From Takakia lepidozioides (taxonomy: Eukaryota; Streptophyta; Takakiopsida; Takakiales; Takakiaceae), in the NCBI GenBank assembly GCA_030704615.1, contig CM060731.1:82130756-82194755 (forward strand): a DNA stretch of 64,000 nt, written 5' to 3'. The position numbers were made by a program, and so were the translations under genes. The number at the start of each line of letters is the position of its first letter. The stretch's first letter is position 1. Below the pieces are notes generated by a model that worked only from the letters and a program-made list of their open reading frames with translations, had not been told where the DNA came from and did not search any database. Below, one piece after another: positions 10,501 to 23,353 of the stretch.

Positions 10501-13500
10501 GTTATGGGATTAAGAGCAATCTCCTTTTCTGGTTGTTTGCTTGCCGATGAAATGGGTAAATATCCTTCCCTCTTGACGGAAATTATGCACCATGTAACCT
10601 TGTTAAAATGTGGAGTCACCTTGTGACGTATATTGTTACTGTAGCAAACCTGTAAGTATGGGTTCTATCATGTGAGCAGTGCTTTGATGTGTGCATTGGT
10701 TTTACAGTTTGGCAACTAGAAAGCAAGTTCTAAGTTCTGCTACAAGAGTACATTCAAGGGCTTGAAAACATCGAGCACATATTGCATTTGTTGCACACTC
10801 AAGTTTTCACCAGATTAACTATTGAACCTTCTGCAGGCCTTGGAAAGACCCTGCAAGTCATCGCTTTGATATGGACACTTTTACAAAAGGTGTGCCACCT
10901 GATGATAATGACTCGTCTTTTGATATTTTGTGTTTGGGGTTGGACCGACTAGTGAAGGATGCTAGGTTTGAGAAATCTCAAGCTAATGTGCACATAGTTA
11001 TTATCAAAGCAGTTCAAGCTGGGATGACTTTGAACTTCAGGGCCCTGTTGGCTGTCCGTCCCTGAAGCGCGTGGTGGTGATCTGCCCTTCTTCACTGGTT
11101 CAGAACTGGGGAAATGAGGTACTGCAATCATAGTGATAATAGAATCATGACGATCTTCTGCATGTATATGCAACACACAAGGTACCACAGCCAGCATAGT
11201 CTTCAGTTTTTTTTCGTCAGAGCCCTGCCAGTGCCTGAGCTGCAATTCTTATCCCCTATGGGTAGTGGGTCGCTTGTAAGTAGTGTTTTCTGCGGACTAC
11301 AGGCTTGCATAACTCTCTCGCAAATTTGAAATTTGCTTGGGGACAGCTATAATCTAACTTGAATAAAGGCTGCATTCACAACTTTGAAGTTTCTATTTCG
11401 TGAAATCCTTTTTTTTAACAGGTAAGAAAGTGGCTGGGTAGCGAGAGATTGAAAGCACTGGTGGTGCATGCCGGTACTGCAACCAAAGAGGTTAGAAAAC
11501 TCCTGTCTGCCCATGTTTGCATCCCGTCTTATGTTCGTGGCAAGTGGAAGTTCTGCAAGTTTACACAGGGAAATTGCAGTATTTTTGCCTGATCTGTCTT
11601 TGGATAGTCTCATTTCTCACATTTGCTGTTGGGTGCAGGTAAAGCAGAAGCTTTTGGACTTCAAGATGGGGAAAATCTGTCCTCTTTTGATTACCTCATA
11701 TGAGCTACTGCGAAAATATAAGGACATCATTGCATCTGCCAAACCAGAGCTCTTGGTCTGTGATGAGGCCCACCGCCTGAAGAACTGGTACAATTCACAT
11801 CTCACCAGAGTGTCATACTTCACACGGTAACATCAGAAGGGGTAGAAGAAAAGAATTTAGCATCCACAGGAAGCCCAAAGACCTATGGTACACGGGTGTC
11901 AAACACAGCAGCCTGATGGGACCAAAAGAAACAGACTTCAATAGGTTCTGAAGACCTGGTGCAAGAATGTAGTGGGTGCAGCACTTTTGATCTTCGAAAT
12001 ATAATGCCTCTGTCAGGGTGAGCAGGCTAAATAACGACTGCTTGTAACCTGCGAATAACCTGGTAATCTAACTGCAATGGCTCTTCAACATGGTCAAAGG
12101 GCCTGTACATGGTAGTGAATTTTGATATAAACTTCGCCAGAAATTTGGACATCATAGCATATCTTTCTTGGTTATTTAGATTCTGAAATCAGCCTCCTTG
12201 GGTTTAATCCTTGTATTACAGCTCGGGCAACAAGACTATTGATGCCTTACTGGCAATTGAGTGCCCTCGGAAAATCTTGCTGGTAGGTGACCTCTCCTTC
12301 CCACATCTGCTTGCGAACTGCAAGTGGCTCACCTGGTTTACATTAAAAAATGAAACATTGAAGTTGTGATCAGTGAGCCCACTTTGAGGAATGAAGATAC
12401 CCCAGCACCTGCAGGACAAAGTGCCAGGGATGTAGACATCAAGTGGCAAACAATGACCAGGTTTTGTCTTTGCAGACAGGAACTCCTGTGCAGAATGATT
12501 TGAAGGAATTCTATGCCATGATCGACTTTGCCAACCCTAACCTCCTCGGACCCCTCTCGGCATTCAAGCGCCTGTATGCAGACCCCATTGAACGGAGCCG
12601 AGATCGCAATGCCAGGTACTATTCTGATCACATGAACGAGTGTTGGTTTCAAAGGTGAAGATCAGTGATCTCAAGCTTCTTGAGTGATATGTCCCTCTAT
12701 AGCTGGTTTTATAAGGGAAGGAACTTTATAATAATGTCCATGGGAAGCGCAAAAGGAAACAAACAAGGAAGAGAGAAATGAAATGAAATGGTGCTTTATA
12801 ACGTCCGCGGAAAGCTCATAGAGCTTATGGGACAAAATGGAAGGAAGAACATGAGAGAAAATAGGAAAACCAGAGTCAGAGAAAAGAACTATTGTTCGAG
12901 TGATTGTCTAAGGGTGAGTGTAGACATTCAGATCCTACATTCAGATCCTACGAGAGCAGGTTGCCATCTTGCAATCCCGTTGCGTGCAGGTAGGCTGCCA
13001 AACATTTCTGATCCTCATAGTGGAAGACTTCAGTGAGAGATTGGGTTCCACGGAATAGACAATGGAATCTCCCACGGATCTCAATAGTATAGGGGGCAAT
13101 AGAAGAAGTGTTCTTCAGTTTCAATTTCCTGGCTGCGCCCTGTGCAAGCAGGACATAGGCGGTCCTCCCGCTGAAATGGAACTTTAGAGAGAGAAATGGA
13201 ACTTTCGAACTCTTCAGCGGACCCCAATAGCCCATCGGACAAGGTGGGACAACAAGAAACCAAGTAACTGGAGACTAAGGCAATAACCGGCTTCTCTTAC
13301 AGTACGATGCAGTGAACAGCTTTGGTTGTCTGAATTTTTGAATGGGGTGACAGTGAGAAGGAGAGAGAAATTGGGCGTGCAAGGTCCCTGGAGCTGCAGG
13401 CAAGAACGCGTTTTTGCATATTGCGGAGGACAGCTGATATAAACATCAAGTATCTGCCTAACAAAACAGAGTAAATTCCAGCTTCTTCCTCACTGATGAT

Positions 13501-16500
13501 CCATATGTAGTAAGTGGGGACTCCCTTCAATTACAAACCACCTGGTGCTAACCAATCTCTGCAAGCGAAATATTCAACTAATGTTGATATGCAACGATAT
13601 TGCTCAACAGAGTCTTTGTCCGTGGTTGCAAACAGAGAGGTTGAAGAGAGGTTCCAGCCTCATGGATAACTTGGTCAGCGTGGTTGGTTAGCTTTAGACT
13701 TTGACTTGTGGTGTTTCTTTGGCCTTGGCGAGTAAAGTGGGTTTCTTTTTTGTGCAAGCTATGGAAAGCAAGTAATCTAACTGCTGTTTGTGTCTGCGGC
13801 AGGTTTGTTGTCTTCTGCAGGCTGCAGCCTCTTCAAATTTCCCTCTATGAGGCATTCATCAAATCAAACGTTAATATCTGCTCCCCTCAAGAATAGAGGA
13901 TAATGTCATCCATTGTAATGTGTTTGTTCTTGGCCATCTGGTTGCTACAATTGCTCTACCTAGGTACTATCTCAGTATCCCAATGCTCGATGATCTATCA
14001 GATGAACAGCACATTTTCTCCACTCTTACCCTGCAGAATATCTGAAATCTCCTGTTCTACAGGTAGTCGAGACATTGTTTTCGTCTGTTAGTCCTTCTGC
14101 CACAATTCTGACAGCTATTGGCACATTGAGGAAGCTCTGCAATCACCCTCGGCTTATTCATGGTGGCCTACTGAAAGAAACAGACTGGGAATCTCCAATT
14201 GATTGCGGAACCGATGGTGCAGACAACAATCGTCTCAAGGCACAAAAGGCCCAACACTTTCACCCAAGGTAACAACCTCATTGAGTCTATGCCACATAAA
14301 GTTTCCACATTTGCACAACGTCACCTCCCTTGTGCACAAGTTGCCTTCAAGGAGGCAAAACAAACTCCAGGAAAGGCGGGATTGATATCCATGGATATTA
14401 TCAGGATGGCCTTTTCAACCTTACTGGGACCTGTATGGCAGATTGCATTGTCACTAGTAATACAGATCCCCTCTTCATCATGCCTTGTTTGTTTTGGACA
14501 TACCAGTAGGGACGGCCTCGAGGATGACGGGACTGCGTCAGGAAAATTGGCATGCCTAAGTCAGCTGCTTCAAACAGTAAATGAGAGTTCAACATCTGGT
14601 CCACGGGACAGGGTGGTGGTTGTCTCCAACTTCACTCAAACTTTGGATGTGATTCAGGTATCTCAAGTTCTAAGCAGCTGAACACTGCTGTTCAATGGGG
14701 TTGGGAATGCATGGTTGCTTTGCCAGTGGGAACATTGATTGACCCTTGAATTTGTGCACTTAGTTCAAGCTTGTGTATGTAGATCAATCTAGAATGCATA
14801 AGGACATGCTAAATATTGAAGCAGGAGTTGTGCAAGATACGGGGATGGCATTGGCTACGTCTGGATGGTTCAACAGAAGTCTCCGCTCGGCAATCGCTGG
14901 TGGATCAGTTCAATTCTGGTTTTGGCAGAGAGTTTGTGTTTCTATTGTCCTCAAAGGCTGGTGGCACAGGCCTTAATCTTGTCGGGGCCAACCGGTAAGC
15001 CAGGAAGTCTCATTAGAAACAGCAAGGTCTGCTAAAAGAAGTATCTAATACAACTACTGAATGTTCTATTGGGTAGTTAAGAAGATCACCAATGTTGTCA
15101 GCAAAACATCGAGTGTTGTACTTCTCTTGTTTGTGCATTCGGTTATTCCTCACAAATGTCCAAACCATAATTTGAGGATTTCAGTCATCAAAAAGTGATG
15201 GGTTTGGATTTTGCAGACTGGTGCTCTTTGATCCTGACTGGAATCCAGCCACTGATGCACAAGTAAGGAAAAGTCTTACACTCTGTAGGAAAAAATAGTT
15301 TGATTGGGTTCTCTGCATTGTCAGCACCCACATTTCCATACTGCCATGCTGCAGGGGATTCCACAAGCTGTGTTTGACACTAATTTATGACTGTTTTCTT
15401 CCACATTCAAAAATTTCATCTTTGAAACTCAATATGGTCCAATGAACTTAGTCATTTCGGGAATTTGTCAGCTCTTTTTTCAATCAGTTCCGGTCACTGC
15501 TTAGGGGACAGTTGTTCATCAGAAATGAACTCAATTGCTGCCTGAGAATGGAGGGTCATGGTAGCCAAGCGGCTGAGCATGCATTAGTCTAGATGTACCT
15601 GAGTGGGGGATTTACGAGTGGTCGGAAAGGTCATACCGATTACTTCTAATCTGACAGACATTTCTTCTCAGGAATGAGACCAGTAGACTTCTCAATAAGT
15701 GGTAAATGCAGCTGGCTTCATTTTAGATGTGTCAAGTTTAAAAGCTAACCAAAGCTAAGGATGCTCTTTAACATTTACTGTGTCCTGTACATGATGTAGA
15801 ATGCCAACTGTATCTACTGATCTCTTAGGAGGAACTTGGTCTATGAAAAAAGGCCATTCAGCTTAAGTTGCATGGTTTTTTAGGCAATGGCTCGTATATG
15901 GAGGGAAGGCCAACTGAAACCTGTCATTATCTATAGACTTCTCACTACTGGAAGGTATGCTCAGACTTCCCTATCACTGATCGTCTAGGCATTTTATTCT
16001 CAGCTTTTTGCTGTTTGTATGTTTTCTGCAGTGTCTTCTTGTTGTTATATCTTGTCCCATGGGGCCCTTGGGGCCCTGTGGATGATATACTGTTTGCTCT
16101 GACATGTAGACCACATGGTTCTCGTCATCTCACCTGGTCAACTGCTTCAATTAGTCCTTGCTAGGAGACCCCTTATACAGTTGAGGTCTGCGGTAGTGTT
16201 GTAACCAATGCTGCAGGCTGAGCAGAAGAAATCTAAAGCTTGAGTGAATGTCAAACAGTATTGAGGAGAAGATATACCAACGCCAGATCATGAAAGGAGA
16301 AGTAGCTGCAGCTGTTGAAGAAAATGTGGATGCCGGATTTCCTGGCAATAGTGGGGGCCGGCACTTCAGTAGAGAGGAGCTTCGGGAGTTATTTACTCTG
16401 AATTTGGTGAGAAAATGTGGTTTGCTAGGATCTGAGAGGAGCTGTAATGCTTGTGAATGTTCCAAGTCATGAATGAGACCCTGTAGTCCTCTGAAGAGGA

Positions 16501-17842
16501 CAAGAAGAGGCTTTGGATTCTGGCATTTTCTCTTTTTTTTTCTTTTCACCAATCTCTCACTGAAGTCTTCCACTATGAGGATCAGAAATGCTTGGCAGCT
16601 TACCTGCACAAGGCCTTCACCCTTAGCCAATCACTCGAGCAATAGCTTTAGTTTTGGCTCTGGTTTCCTCTCTCATGTTTTCTTCCATTTTGTCCCATAA
16701 GCTCTATGAGCTCTCCTCAGACGTTATGTAAGTACCAATTCATTTCATTTCATTTCAGTTTCTCTTGTGCACTTGAGTCGGGGATCCTCATGATGTATAT
16801 GCATAATTTATAATCTGATTCTGTGCGTTCTTTCCAGGAGACCCAATGCGACACATTTGATCTGCTGTCTCGCTCTCGCATCATGAACGCAGATGGCTGG
16901 AGGGATTATTCACCAGAAGTTGACGATGTTGCTTTGAAGAAAGCCATCTTGTCAGGGGTTGTCACTTTTGTCAGTAAGAAAGGTGTTGGAGAGATCCCAG
17001 TGCCTACAGCCAGTGAATCTACCTCCTATGAAGAATGTGGAGCATTGAAGACACTTACGAAAAACAGTGGCTCCCTAGAGCTGGAGTCGACACTAAGAGC
17101 AATGACCACAGAAAGAGCTTCAGGGTTTGTATCCTTTCAAGTCAGATTGATTGTGTAGCCTACTAGACATTGGAGGAATTGGCATGCCTGTTAACTTACT
17201 AGAGGGAATGGTACTGAAGTTACACTGCCTTGGCTTCCTGATGGTCTGTTGACAAGCAGATTCACACTCCAGTCTGAAGAGGAGCTGCAGCTGGCAACAA
17301 CTTGTGCAGAGTCCAAAGGGTTCTTGAATGCCCAAGCGTCCGAAAAGGTCTCGCAGACCTTACAAACTAAGACCGGTACCCTGCTGTTACAAGGGAGTGG
17401 TGAGGTCACTTGGCAGGGCTGCAATGAGCACATGACTGCCATGGATGGAACTGCTGCCTTTGCTTCAACTCTTCAGCCTTATCAAGCTGGTATATGACCA
17501 CTGGGCCTCCTTTTAGGACTCCTAACTTCAACTTCAGTCATCTTATAAATTTCTTAATTGCTCCTGCAAGGAATGCTGTTCTCTCGAATACCAATGCTAC
17601 CGATGCTTTACCCATGTGACACCTACTGTCCATGCCCTCCATATGTAGGTTCCAAGACTGGGTCCAAGAAGCTGGCATCCTCAAGTGAAGACCTGTGGCA
17701 TTCAAAGCAGAAAAACCCCAAAGATGTCGACAGAAAGCAACCAGACCATCCTTCTCCAAAAGGCAGCAGATGCAACATGACTGACTTGGATAGTGACTAC
17801 ACTCTACTTGAAAATGACTCCTTTTACTTAGGTGGTCCTTGA
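7552..17842 (+). CDS. RAD54B: RAD54B-like SWI2/SNF2 DNA translocase, about 20 exons
   Basis: ATP-dependent DNA translocase of homologous recombination in the nucleus. Exons in consistent phase: 7552-8844, 9217-9389, about 9980-10132 (start unsure), 10441-10555, 10837-10889, 11041-11118, 11422-11490, 11639-11787, 12222-12282, 12476-12615, 13354-13470, 13803-13869, 14063-14268, 14507-14657, 14825-14994, 15217-15262, 15884-15954, 16259-16406, 16838-17124, 17260-17489, and from 17649 to the TGA at 17842. Visible motifs: [12 protein letters not shown]; Walker A DEMGLGKT split by an intron; CDEAHRLKN (DEAH box); [77 protein letters not shown] form. The N-terminal block with [19 protein letters not shown] and the insert [23 protein letters not shown] fit RAD54B better than RAD54. 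All donors are GT and acceptors AG. The extreme C-terminus may include further exons. No inactivating change is seen despite LINE debris in two introns. Confidence 0.88.
12776..13170 (-). mobile_element. LINE 3' fragment in RAD54B intron
   Basis: Minus-strand copy of the same LINE as at 1.15 kb: shares TGCCAAACATTTCTGATCCT and the region coding the [20 protein letters not shown]-type motif, ending at GGACGTTATAAAGCACC followed by a (ATTTC)n tail (12776-12792). It sits in the intron between the exons ending at 12615 and starting at 13354 and does not touch either exon. Confidence 0.7.
16490..16765 (+). mobile_element. LINE 3' fragment in RAD54B intron
   Basis: Plus-strand copy sharing CACTATGAGGATCAGAAATG with the other copies, then CCCATAAGCTCTATGAGCTC, GACGTTAT and a (CATTT)n tail at 16740-16756. 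It lies in the intron between the exons 16259-16406 and 16838-17124. Confidence 0.7.
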
Positions 17843-18756
17843 ATTGGTGAAGTCAATTTACCACCATGGCGTCTTTTGCTTCATTAATAGCCACGTGACA
17901 TCCGAAGCAGCTGGGTGGCTCAGTTGTTCATCCTCCTCAAAATACTTAGTGTAGGAAAAATGTTCTTTGCTACATGACAGTCATACTCTTCAATAAACGG
18001 GAGATGAAGCACTCTCAGTTGTTGCAGGTTGAAGTTATGACCCAAGGAAAGTTTACATGCACAAAGTAGCAATTATGAAGGTGTCACCAACAAGTAGTCT
18101 ATTTCGGAAAGAACGGGAAGTCGAGTAACTCAGCCTCTGCCGAGTTCCAGACGCTAGAACTCCTTGTTTCGTCATTTCTTCCACAAGTGAATAATCATCT
18201 AGCACCTCAGGACAAAATACATTTCAAAAATCAAACATGGACTGTGGAGATATGTAGAGATGTAGCTCAAGAAGGCAGCTTCGTGCAGATGGCATCAGGG
18301 CACGCTCTCCAACGTGCCTCCTCCCACATGCTCATCATCTGCCCCACCAGCAGATGTTGCAGAACAGATGAGATGCAGTATGACGCAGCTGATACACGAG
18401 TGTTGGCTGTGGCTTGGGTTGTTTTTGGACGCTTCCAAGCATCACATTCCAGCCATTCCCGGTTCTGAGTTCCTGTTTGTTCTGTTGTTTCCATCAGAAT
18501 CTGCTGTGCAGCCACTTGGGTTCCGGAAGGAGGTTATTAGCCAGGCTATACTAGATTGAAAGTGTCCTTTTCTCACTGTAATAAAAAGCAATGAGCTTCG
18601 GATCTCGACCAACTTTGGAGATGTGCGTGGTTGAGCATGTTCATCATCACCAGTGCCTTTCCAAAAAAGCGGAAGAACTGGTGAGTTGGTGATATTGTGG
18701 CCGCCATCTCTCCTGTATCTTTGAAGTATTTCCGTGGCGAAACTGATTGAACAGGT

Positions 18757-18828
18757 GGCCCCGTAGTCTAGTGGTCAGGACATTGGACTCTGAATCCAGT
18801 AACGCGAGTTCAAATCTCGCCGGGGCCT
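18757..18828 (+). tRNA. tRNA-Gln (CTG)
   Basis: Acceptor stem GGCCCCG pairs with CGGGGCC (18757-18763 with 18821-18827), D arm TAGTCTAGTGGTCAGGA, anticodon stem TTGGA/TCCAG around loop CTCTGAA with anticodon CTG, T arm GCGAGTTCAAATCTCGC. No intron. A TTTTT run about 40 bp downstream can serve as terminator. Boxes A and B are intact, so it is probably functional. Confidence 0.95.
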
Positions 18829-20200
18829 CGGCAACTGCGGATGCAGATGGACTTCTATTGTTATTCAATAGCTTTTTACTGTCTACCATATTTTAGACTG
18901 TTTAGATATAGTCATTGAAAAACAAAATCGCCACGTTTTAATTGAATAAAATACCATCAGAGGAGCTCCCTCACTGTTTGCCGGTCCAACCGGAAGTACA
19001 ACCCACCGGTGATTTTAAAAGCAGAGTAAGAAGACATTGAACTGCTATATGTAGTCCTCGCAGGCTTGAGTGTTAATGACTCGCCTTCGGGTGGAAGGGT
19101 GAGCAGTGAGCACTCCCAGCTCTCTTTCAGTGGTTTAGATTGGTTTTTCTGACCCTCTTGTCCAAGAACTCGTTATGTCGAAGTTACAAGTGTTCTAGAT
19201 CCCTCATTCAAACTTCCTTCTACTTCTCGCTATCTCCTCTGCTTTCTACTTTCTACCTTTATTACTGGGAGTACCCAGATCTTTATTGTGAGAGGCCGCC
19301 AAAGTACGACTGAAATGACTTCTCGTTCTACCCAGTTTAATAAGACTTTGACATCTGGAAATTGATTCAGCGGGCCCAGCAGAAAATTTACCTCCAAGGT
19401 GATCAATTCGAGAATTCACAGTCAGTAACATGCGTGACCATTATATGTAGAGGTCAGGTCTCCACGGTAGCACAGAGCTTGCACTCTTATAAGTTGTATC
19501 ATCCATCTCGATCAAGATCATTGAACTTCCGGCCTCCTTAAATTTCCTCACCTAGTCCACACTCTCTCATCTCGTCTTACCAACACTCCTTGCGTAGACT
19601 CCTCCAGTTCTTGATTCCACAGACAAACCTTGCTGGTATATGTACATTAAGTGTGTGGTAGTCATTAAGATAAATGACTGTCCATTTCATTTAGAGCTCA
19701 AAATCAGTCATATTCACGACTTGTGATGTGGACAGACCACACATCCATCTTGTCATAGGTGTGCTAGTCGTGTAGTCCTATCCAATACAGTTGTCCTCAA
19801 TGACTACTTAAGTAGTCGCCGCATGGAAAGGAACGAACACGAACCCCAAAGTTGCATTGCAGGCAGCGGTAAGAATAACCATCTACAAGGCAGTGAAACT
19901 TACAGAGGGGACACCACACCTGACCTAGCCACCCCCTTTTGTTTTTTTTTTGTGGGGGGGAAAGGGACATAGCCCAGAATTGCATCAAGAAAAGTGGAAA
20001 ATATAATCACTCAGAGGCCGTGAAGGCTTAGTATTACAGGGGGGAATCACCCCGTGATACTTTTATTTTCTTCTTTTTTTCCTTTTTTAAAAATTTATAC
20101 AGAACAGGGGACTTTTTTCTTAAAGGGAATCTTTTCTTCTTTTTTTAAAGAAAAAAAGGAAACACCCGGGAGCGACAGCTCACAAATCAGGCCCCTTAAT
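18829..20200. other. Intergenic, no gene seen
   Basis: Only short random frames. Homopolymer-rich stretches near 19930-20170. No RNA gene or repeat boundary that I can support. Confidence 0.5.
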
Positions 20201-20214
20201 TATAGGGAGAGGAG

Positions 20215-20372
20215 AAAATAACTTCTTTTACAGTAACCTCGCTGTGAAGGCTTTCGCATGGGACACCGCCCAAGGGAAGGGGGAGATGAACACCCATCAA
20301 GGTAGCAGGATTTTACCCAGAATCATCTGGGCACTGGGTGCACTATCCAACTGAGCTATTGACTGTTGGTCC
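20215..20372 (-). mobile_element. tRNA-derived SINE remnant
   Basis: On the minus strand GGGACCAACAGTCAATAGCT leads into a perfect box A, TAGCTCAGTTGGATAGTG (complement of 20337-20357), and a decayed box B, GGGTAAAATCC, about 45 bp later. The remainder shows no reading frame. Recognised only from the promoter boxes. Confidence 0.45.
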
Positions 20373-20410
20373 CTTTTGAAATTAAATAAATCAGCAAAAT
20401 GGAGTTCGTA

Positions 20411-20762
20411 GTGGGATAGTCGGTTAGGCACTTGCCTACCTAATAATTGTTTTTTGGGGCCATTTGGCGGTTAGGCACTTTTGAGAAATGTCTTTAAATT
20501 AGGCATCTTGGATGTGTAATTTTTTCAAATTAGGCAACTAAAAATAATGATCACAAAATAAACACAAAAATATCAATATACAACCGCTGCCATGGATGAA
20601 AATTGAAACTGAGTCCATGGATGACGTTTTAAATTAATATCATTTTTCATGGATATCATTTTTAATGTTTTCTCTATTTCATATTTTTTTAAATTGGAAT
20701 TCAAGATTTTTTTATACCAAGCTTTCTTTTCGAATTAATTTCTGCCTAACTGGCTATCCCAC
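20411..20762. mobile_element. MITE with 20-bp inverted ends and TA target site
   Basis: Left end GTGGGATAGTCGGTTAGGCA and the inverse of the right end agree at 18 of 20 positions. TA dinucleotides flank both sides (20409-20410, 20763-20764), as for Tc1/mariner-type insertions. The 352-bp interior is very AT-rich and has no frame. Confidence 0.7.
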
Positions 20763-20764
20763 TA

Positions 20765-22785
20765 CAGTATTGCTTTAAGTGATATTGATGTTTCTTCTGG
20801 TTTTCCCCTTTTTTATTTCTTTCTTGAGAAAGAGGCCGGAATAAAATAATATTAATACAAAGCGAGGAAGCCATAGTAATATATATAACTTAAGAAAAAG
20901 AAAGTCAATTTCAAAATGGAAATGCCAAATTGAATACAAAAGTTTGGATGGTATTCCCTTTGTACGGTAACCTCACCCAATTCCAACCCCACCTACAATC
21001 GGCACCTATAAAAACCCCCCATTTCCAATATCAAACCATCGCAAATCCATCATATCATGATATCCCATGATACACCCAAAACACATGTTTAGACATCATT
21101 GGATGTCAAAGGATTATAGATGAAGGACCGGAATTGGTATTGTGCTGACGGGAATGGGTGAGTGTACTAGCGTGAAATGCGAGCCTGAATAGGTGAGTCT
21201 ACTTTTAACCAGGTGAAAATTCAACAAAATTACAAAACAACTTGGGATGGGTTTCAAATTACATTGCCCATATCGGAAAAATGACCCATTGTAAAGAAGA
21301 AACGTCTTTTTAGGTGTATTTCTTATTGGTGCCATTTTGGGTGAGGTTCTTTAAGCCCTCACGGCCTCAGGTGGTTATTTTTTTCCACCGTTTTCATAAT
21401 TTTATTCAGCCCTGTTTTCCAAGACAAAAACAAAAACAAAAAAAAACCCAATTGCGTCTTGGAATCAAGAATCTATAGGTATTGTTCTGTAAGATGTGAC
21501 ACCGCTACAGCTTCTTGCCCCCTTTGGATGGGTATATGTCTCCCTTTCTTTGCTTGAATGGGCAACAGCTTTGATCACCCCAAATCGAGAAAAACACATA
21601 TACGTACACCCCGCCCCCCTAGGATAATAAATACGAGACTGATGGAATTATACATGTAATATATATATATGGAGTCAAATGGGCCCCGAAGACAGAGGCG
21701 CACAAATTGAGTTAAACTAAGGAAAAAAAAACCTTGCCCAAAGGGGCATCAATGCTGATCAGGGGGACACTGCCCCCTAACCAAAGTCAGCAAGATAATC
21801 AACAAATACATGGAATTCATGCAAGCCCTGCCGTATAGTAATTATGAATAGGTAGTAAAACTCTGGAAGATCACATAGTGTCTATTAATAACTATCACGG
21901 TAACAAGATTTGAGCCCTGAATCACCCAGGTGGCACGCATGGTAATATCCGATGGACTTTCATTTATGGCATGTACAAGAAGTTGAAGAATATTCTCTTG
22001 ACTACTGTCTTGATTGAATTCGAAGCGTAATCGAAAGTATCGGTGCTAAAATGCAGCTGAAACCCTTTGCATAGTCATGCCTTAGGAAGGTAGGGCCAAT
22101 AAAAATTGTAATTGTCCTTGTAACTTCTGAAAGGTTCCAAAGAGAGAAGGGCTTCTTATTTGCCCTTCCTAAAATTCCTACGATGCCTCCAAGGGGGATG
22201 CAGAAGTACTAGTGTTGGTGAGCCCCCCATCATCGCCCAACACTCGTCCAATTCTTGTTTCTCTGCTCCCGTTGAAGGTGAAAGACTCTTCTGGATGCTC
22301 TTTTATTTTGCACAGCAACAGGTATTGTAGGGACAAAAAACCGAATGCACACTTCAAATTAGTTGAAAAGAAGATACGGGATGGGAGAAGGAAAGTTGGA
22401 AGTAGAGAGCTAGGAAGAAGGAAGAAGAATCAATTTGAATAGACACTAGTCCTACTAGAGGGGAAGGAGAGCTCCAGCAGGAGATATCATAGAGCGAGCA
22501 TCGTCCTCATGAGCTCCGTCTATGAAAGAAGTTTTAATGGCATGGACGATTTCAGAACTTCAAAACATCCCATTAGTGAAGCTTTATCACGGTGTCACCT
22601 AGCCACTATAGGGCTGTATAGAAGGAACAGAAGCATATGTTTTCATTCACGTAACTCCCCAACATTTACAGTGGCCCCACAACTTTTGCTTTGACTGCTT
22701 ATGCCCCCCACTATCTAAAGTTGTATGCACCATGAATAATACTGCTATGTAACTCCAATAGATCTATTTGTCCTAGTGGGGTGTC
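20765..22785. other. Intergenic, no gene seen
   Basis: AT-rich sequence with low-complexity tracts (an ATATAT run near 21660). Short frames near 21.1, 22.2 and 22.5 kb have no recognisable domain or codon bias. Confidence 0.5.
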
Positions 22786-22789
22786 ATGC

Positions 22790-23353
22790 TTTATCATTAG
22801 CATGTAATTAATTTAATCGGTGGGTCAATTACAATACCCGATGCAACAACATCAGAGTGCTTCTGAGCATAAACACATATCATGTTGTTGATTTTATGTC
22901 GTAAGTATCGTCTGTCCAATCGACATCCGTAAATTCAAAGTAAGTACATATAGATGTGTTTTACTGCCTGAGCATGAGGTTCTTGCGGCTGGGACATGAA
23001 TCTGCTCACAACAATTACTACATATGTTATGTCGATTCTAGTATGAGTTAGAAAAATCAACTTGCTTTGGTAACGTATCATATCTGCAGGTGGACCCCCC
23101 GTGTCAGGAACAAGCTTGACCTTCTTAGGTAGTGATGTGTGAGTAGGATTGCAATCGGAAAATCCAAATTTCTTCAACATCTTGACCTTGATGTATTGTC
23201 TCTGAGTAACCATAATTCCCTCATCCACAAATATAATTTCTAGTCCAAGTGAGTATGACAAGAGTCCTAAATCTCGAACTCTTTTTGAATTTCTTCTTAT
23301 ATCAATGTTATGTACGTTCATCATGGTTAACAGTAAGGTATATATCATCAACA
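22790..23353 (-). mobile_element. Ty1/copia reverse transcriptase C-half and RNase H start (broken)
   Basis: Minus-strand frames show the copia RT tail: RDLGLLSYSLGLEI, GIMVTQRQYIKVKMLKKFGF, DCNPTHTSLPKKVKLV, TRIDITYV, SRFMSQPQEPHAQAVKHI, then an RNase H start (FTDVDWTDDTYDIKST). Frameshifts and stops show it is dead. At 23353 the sequence stops inside the YVDD catalytic codons, where the gypsy LTR begins. The N-terminal half of the same copia RT is at 49.1-49.78 kb on the opposite strand. Confidence 0.85.

Noticed and set aside
22212-22694. Two short plus-strand ORFs as genes
   Set aside because: No recognisable domain, no splice context, and compositional bias typical of random AT-rich DNA.
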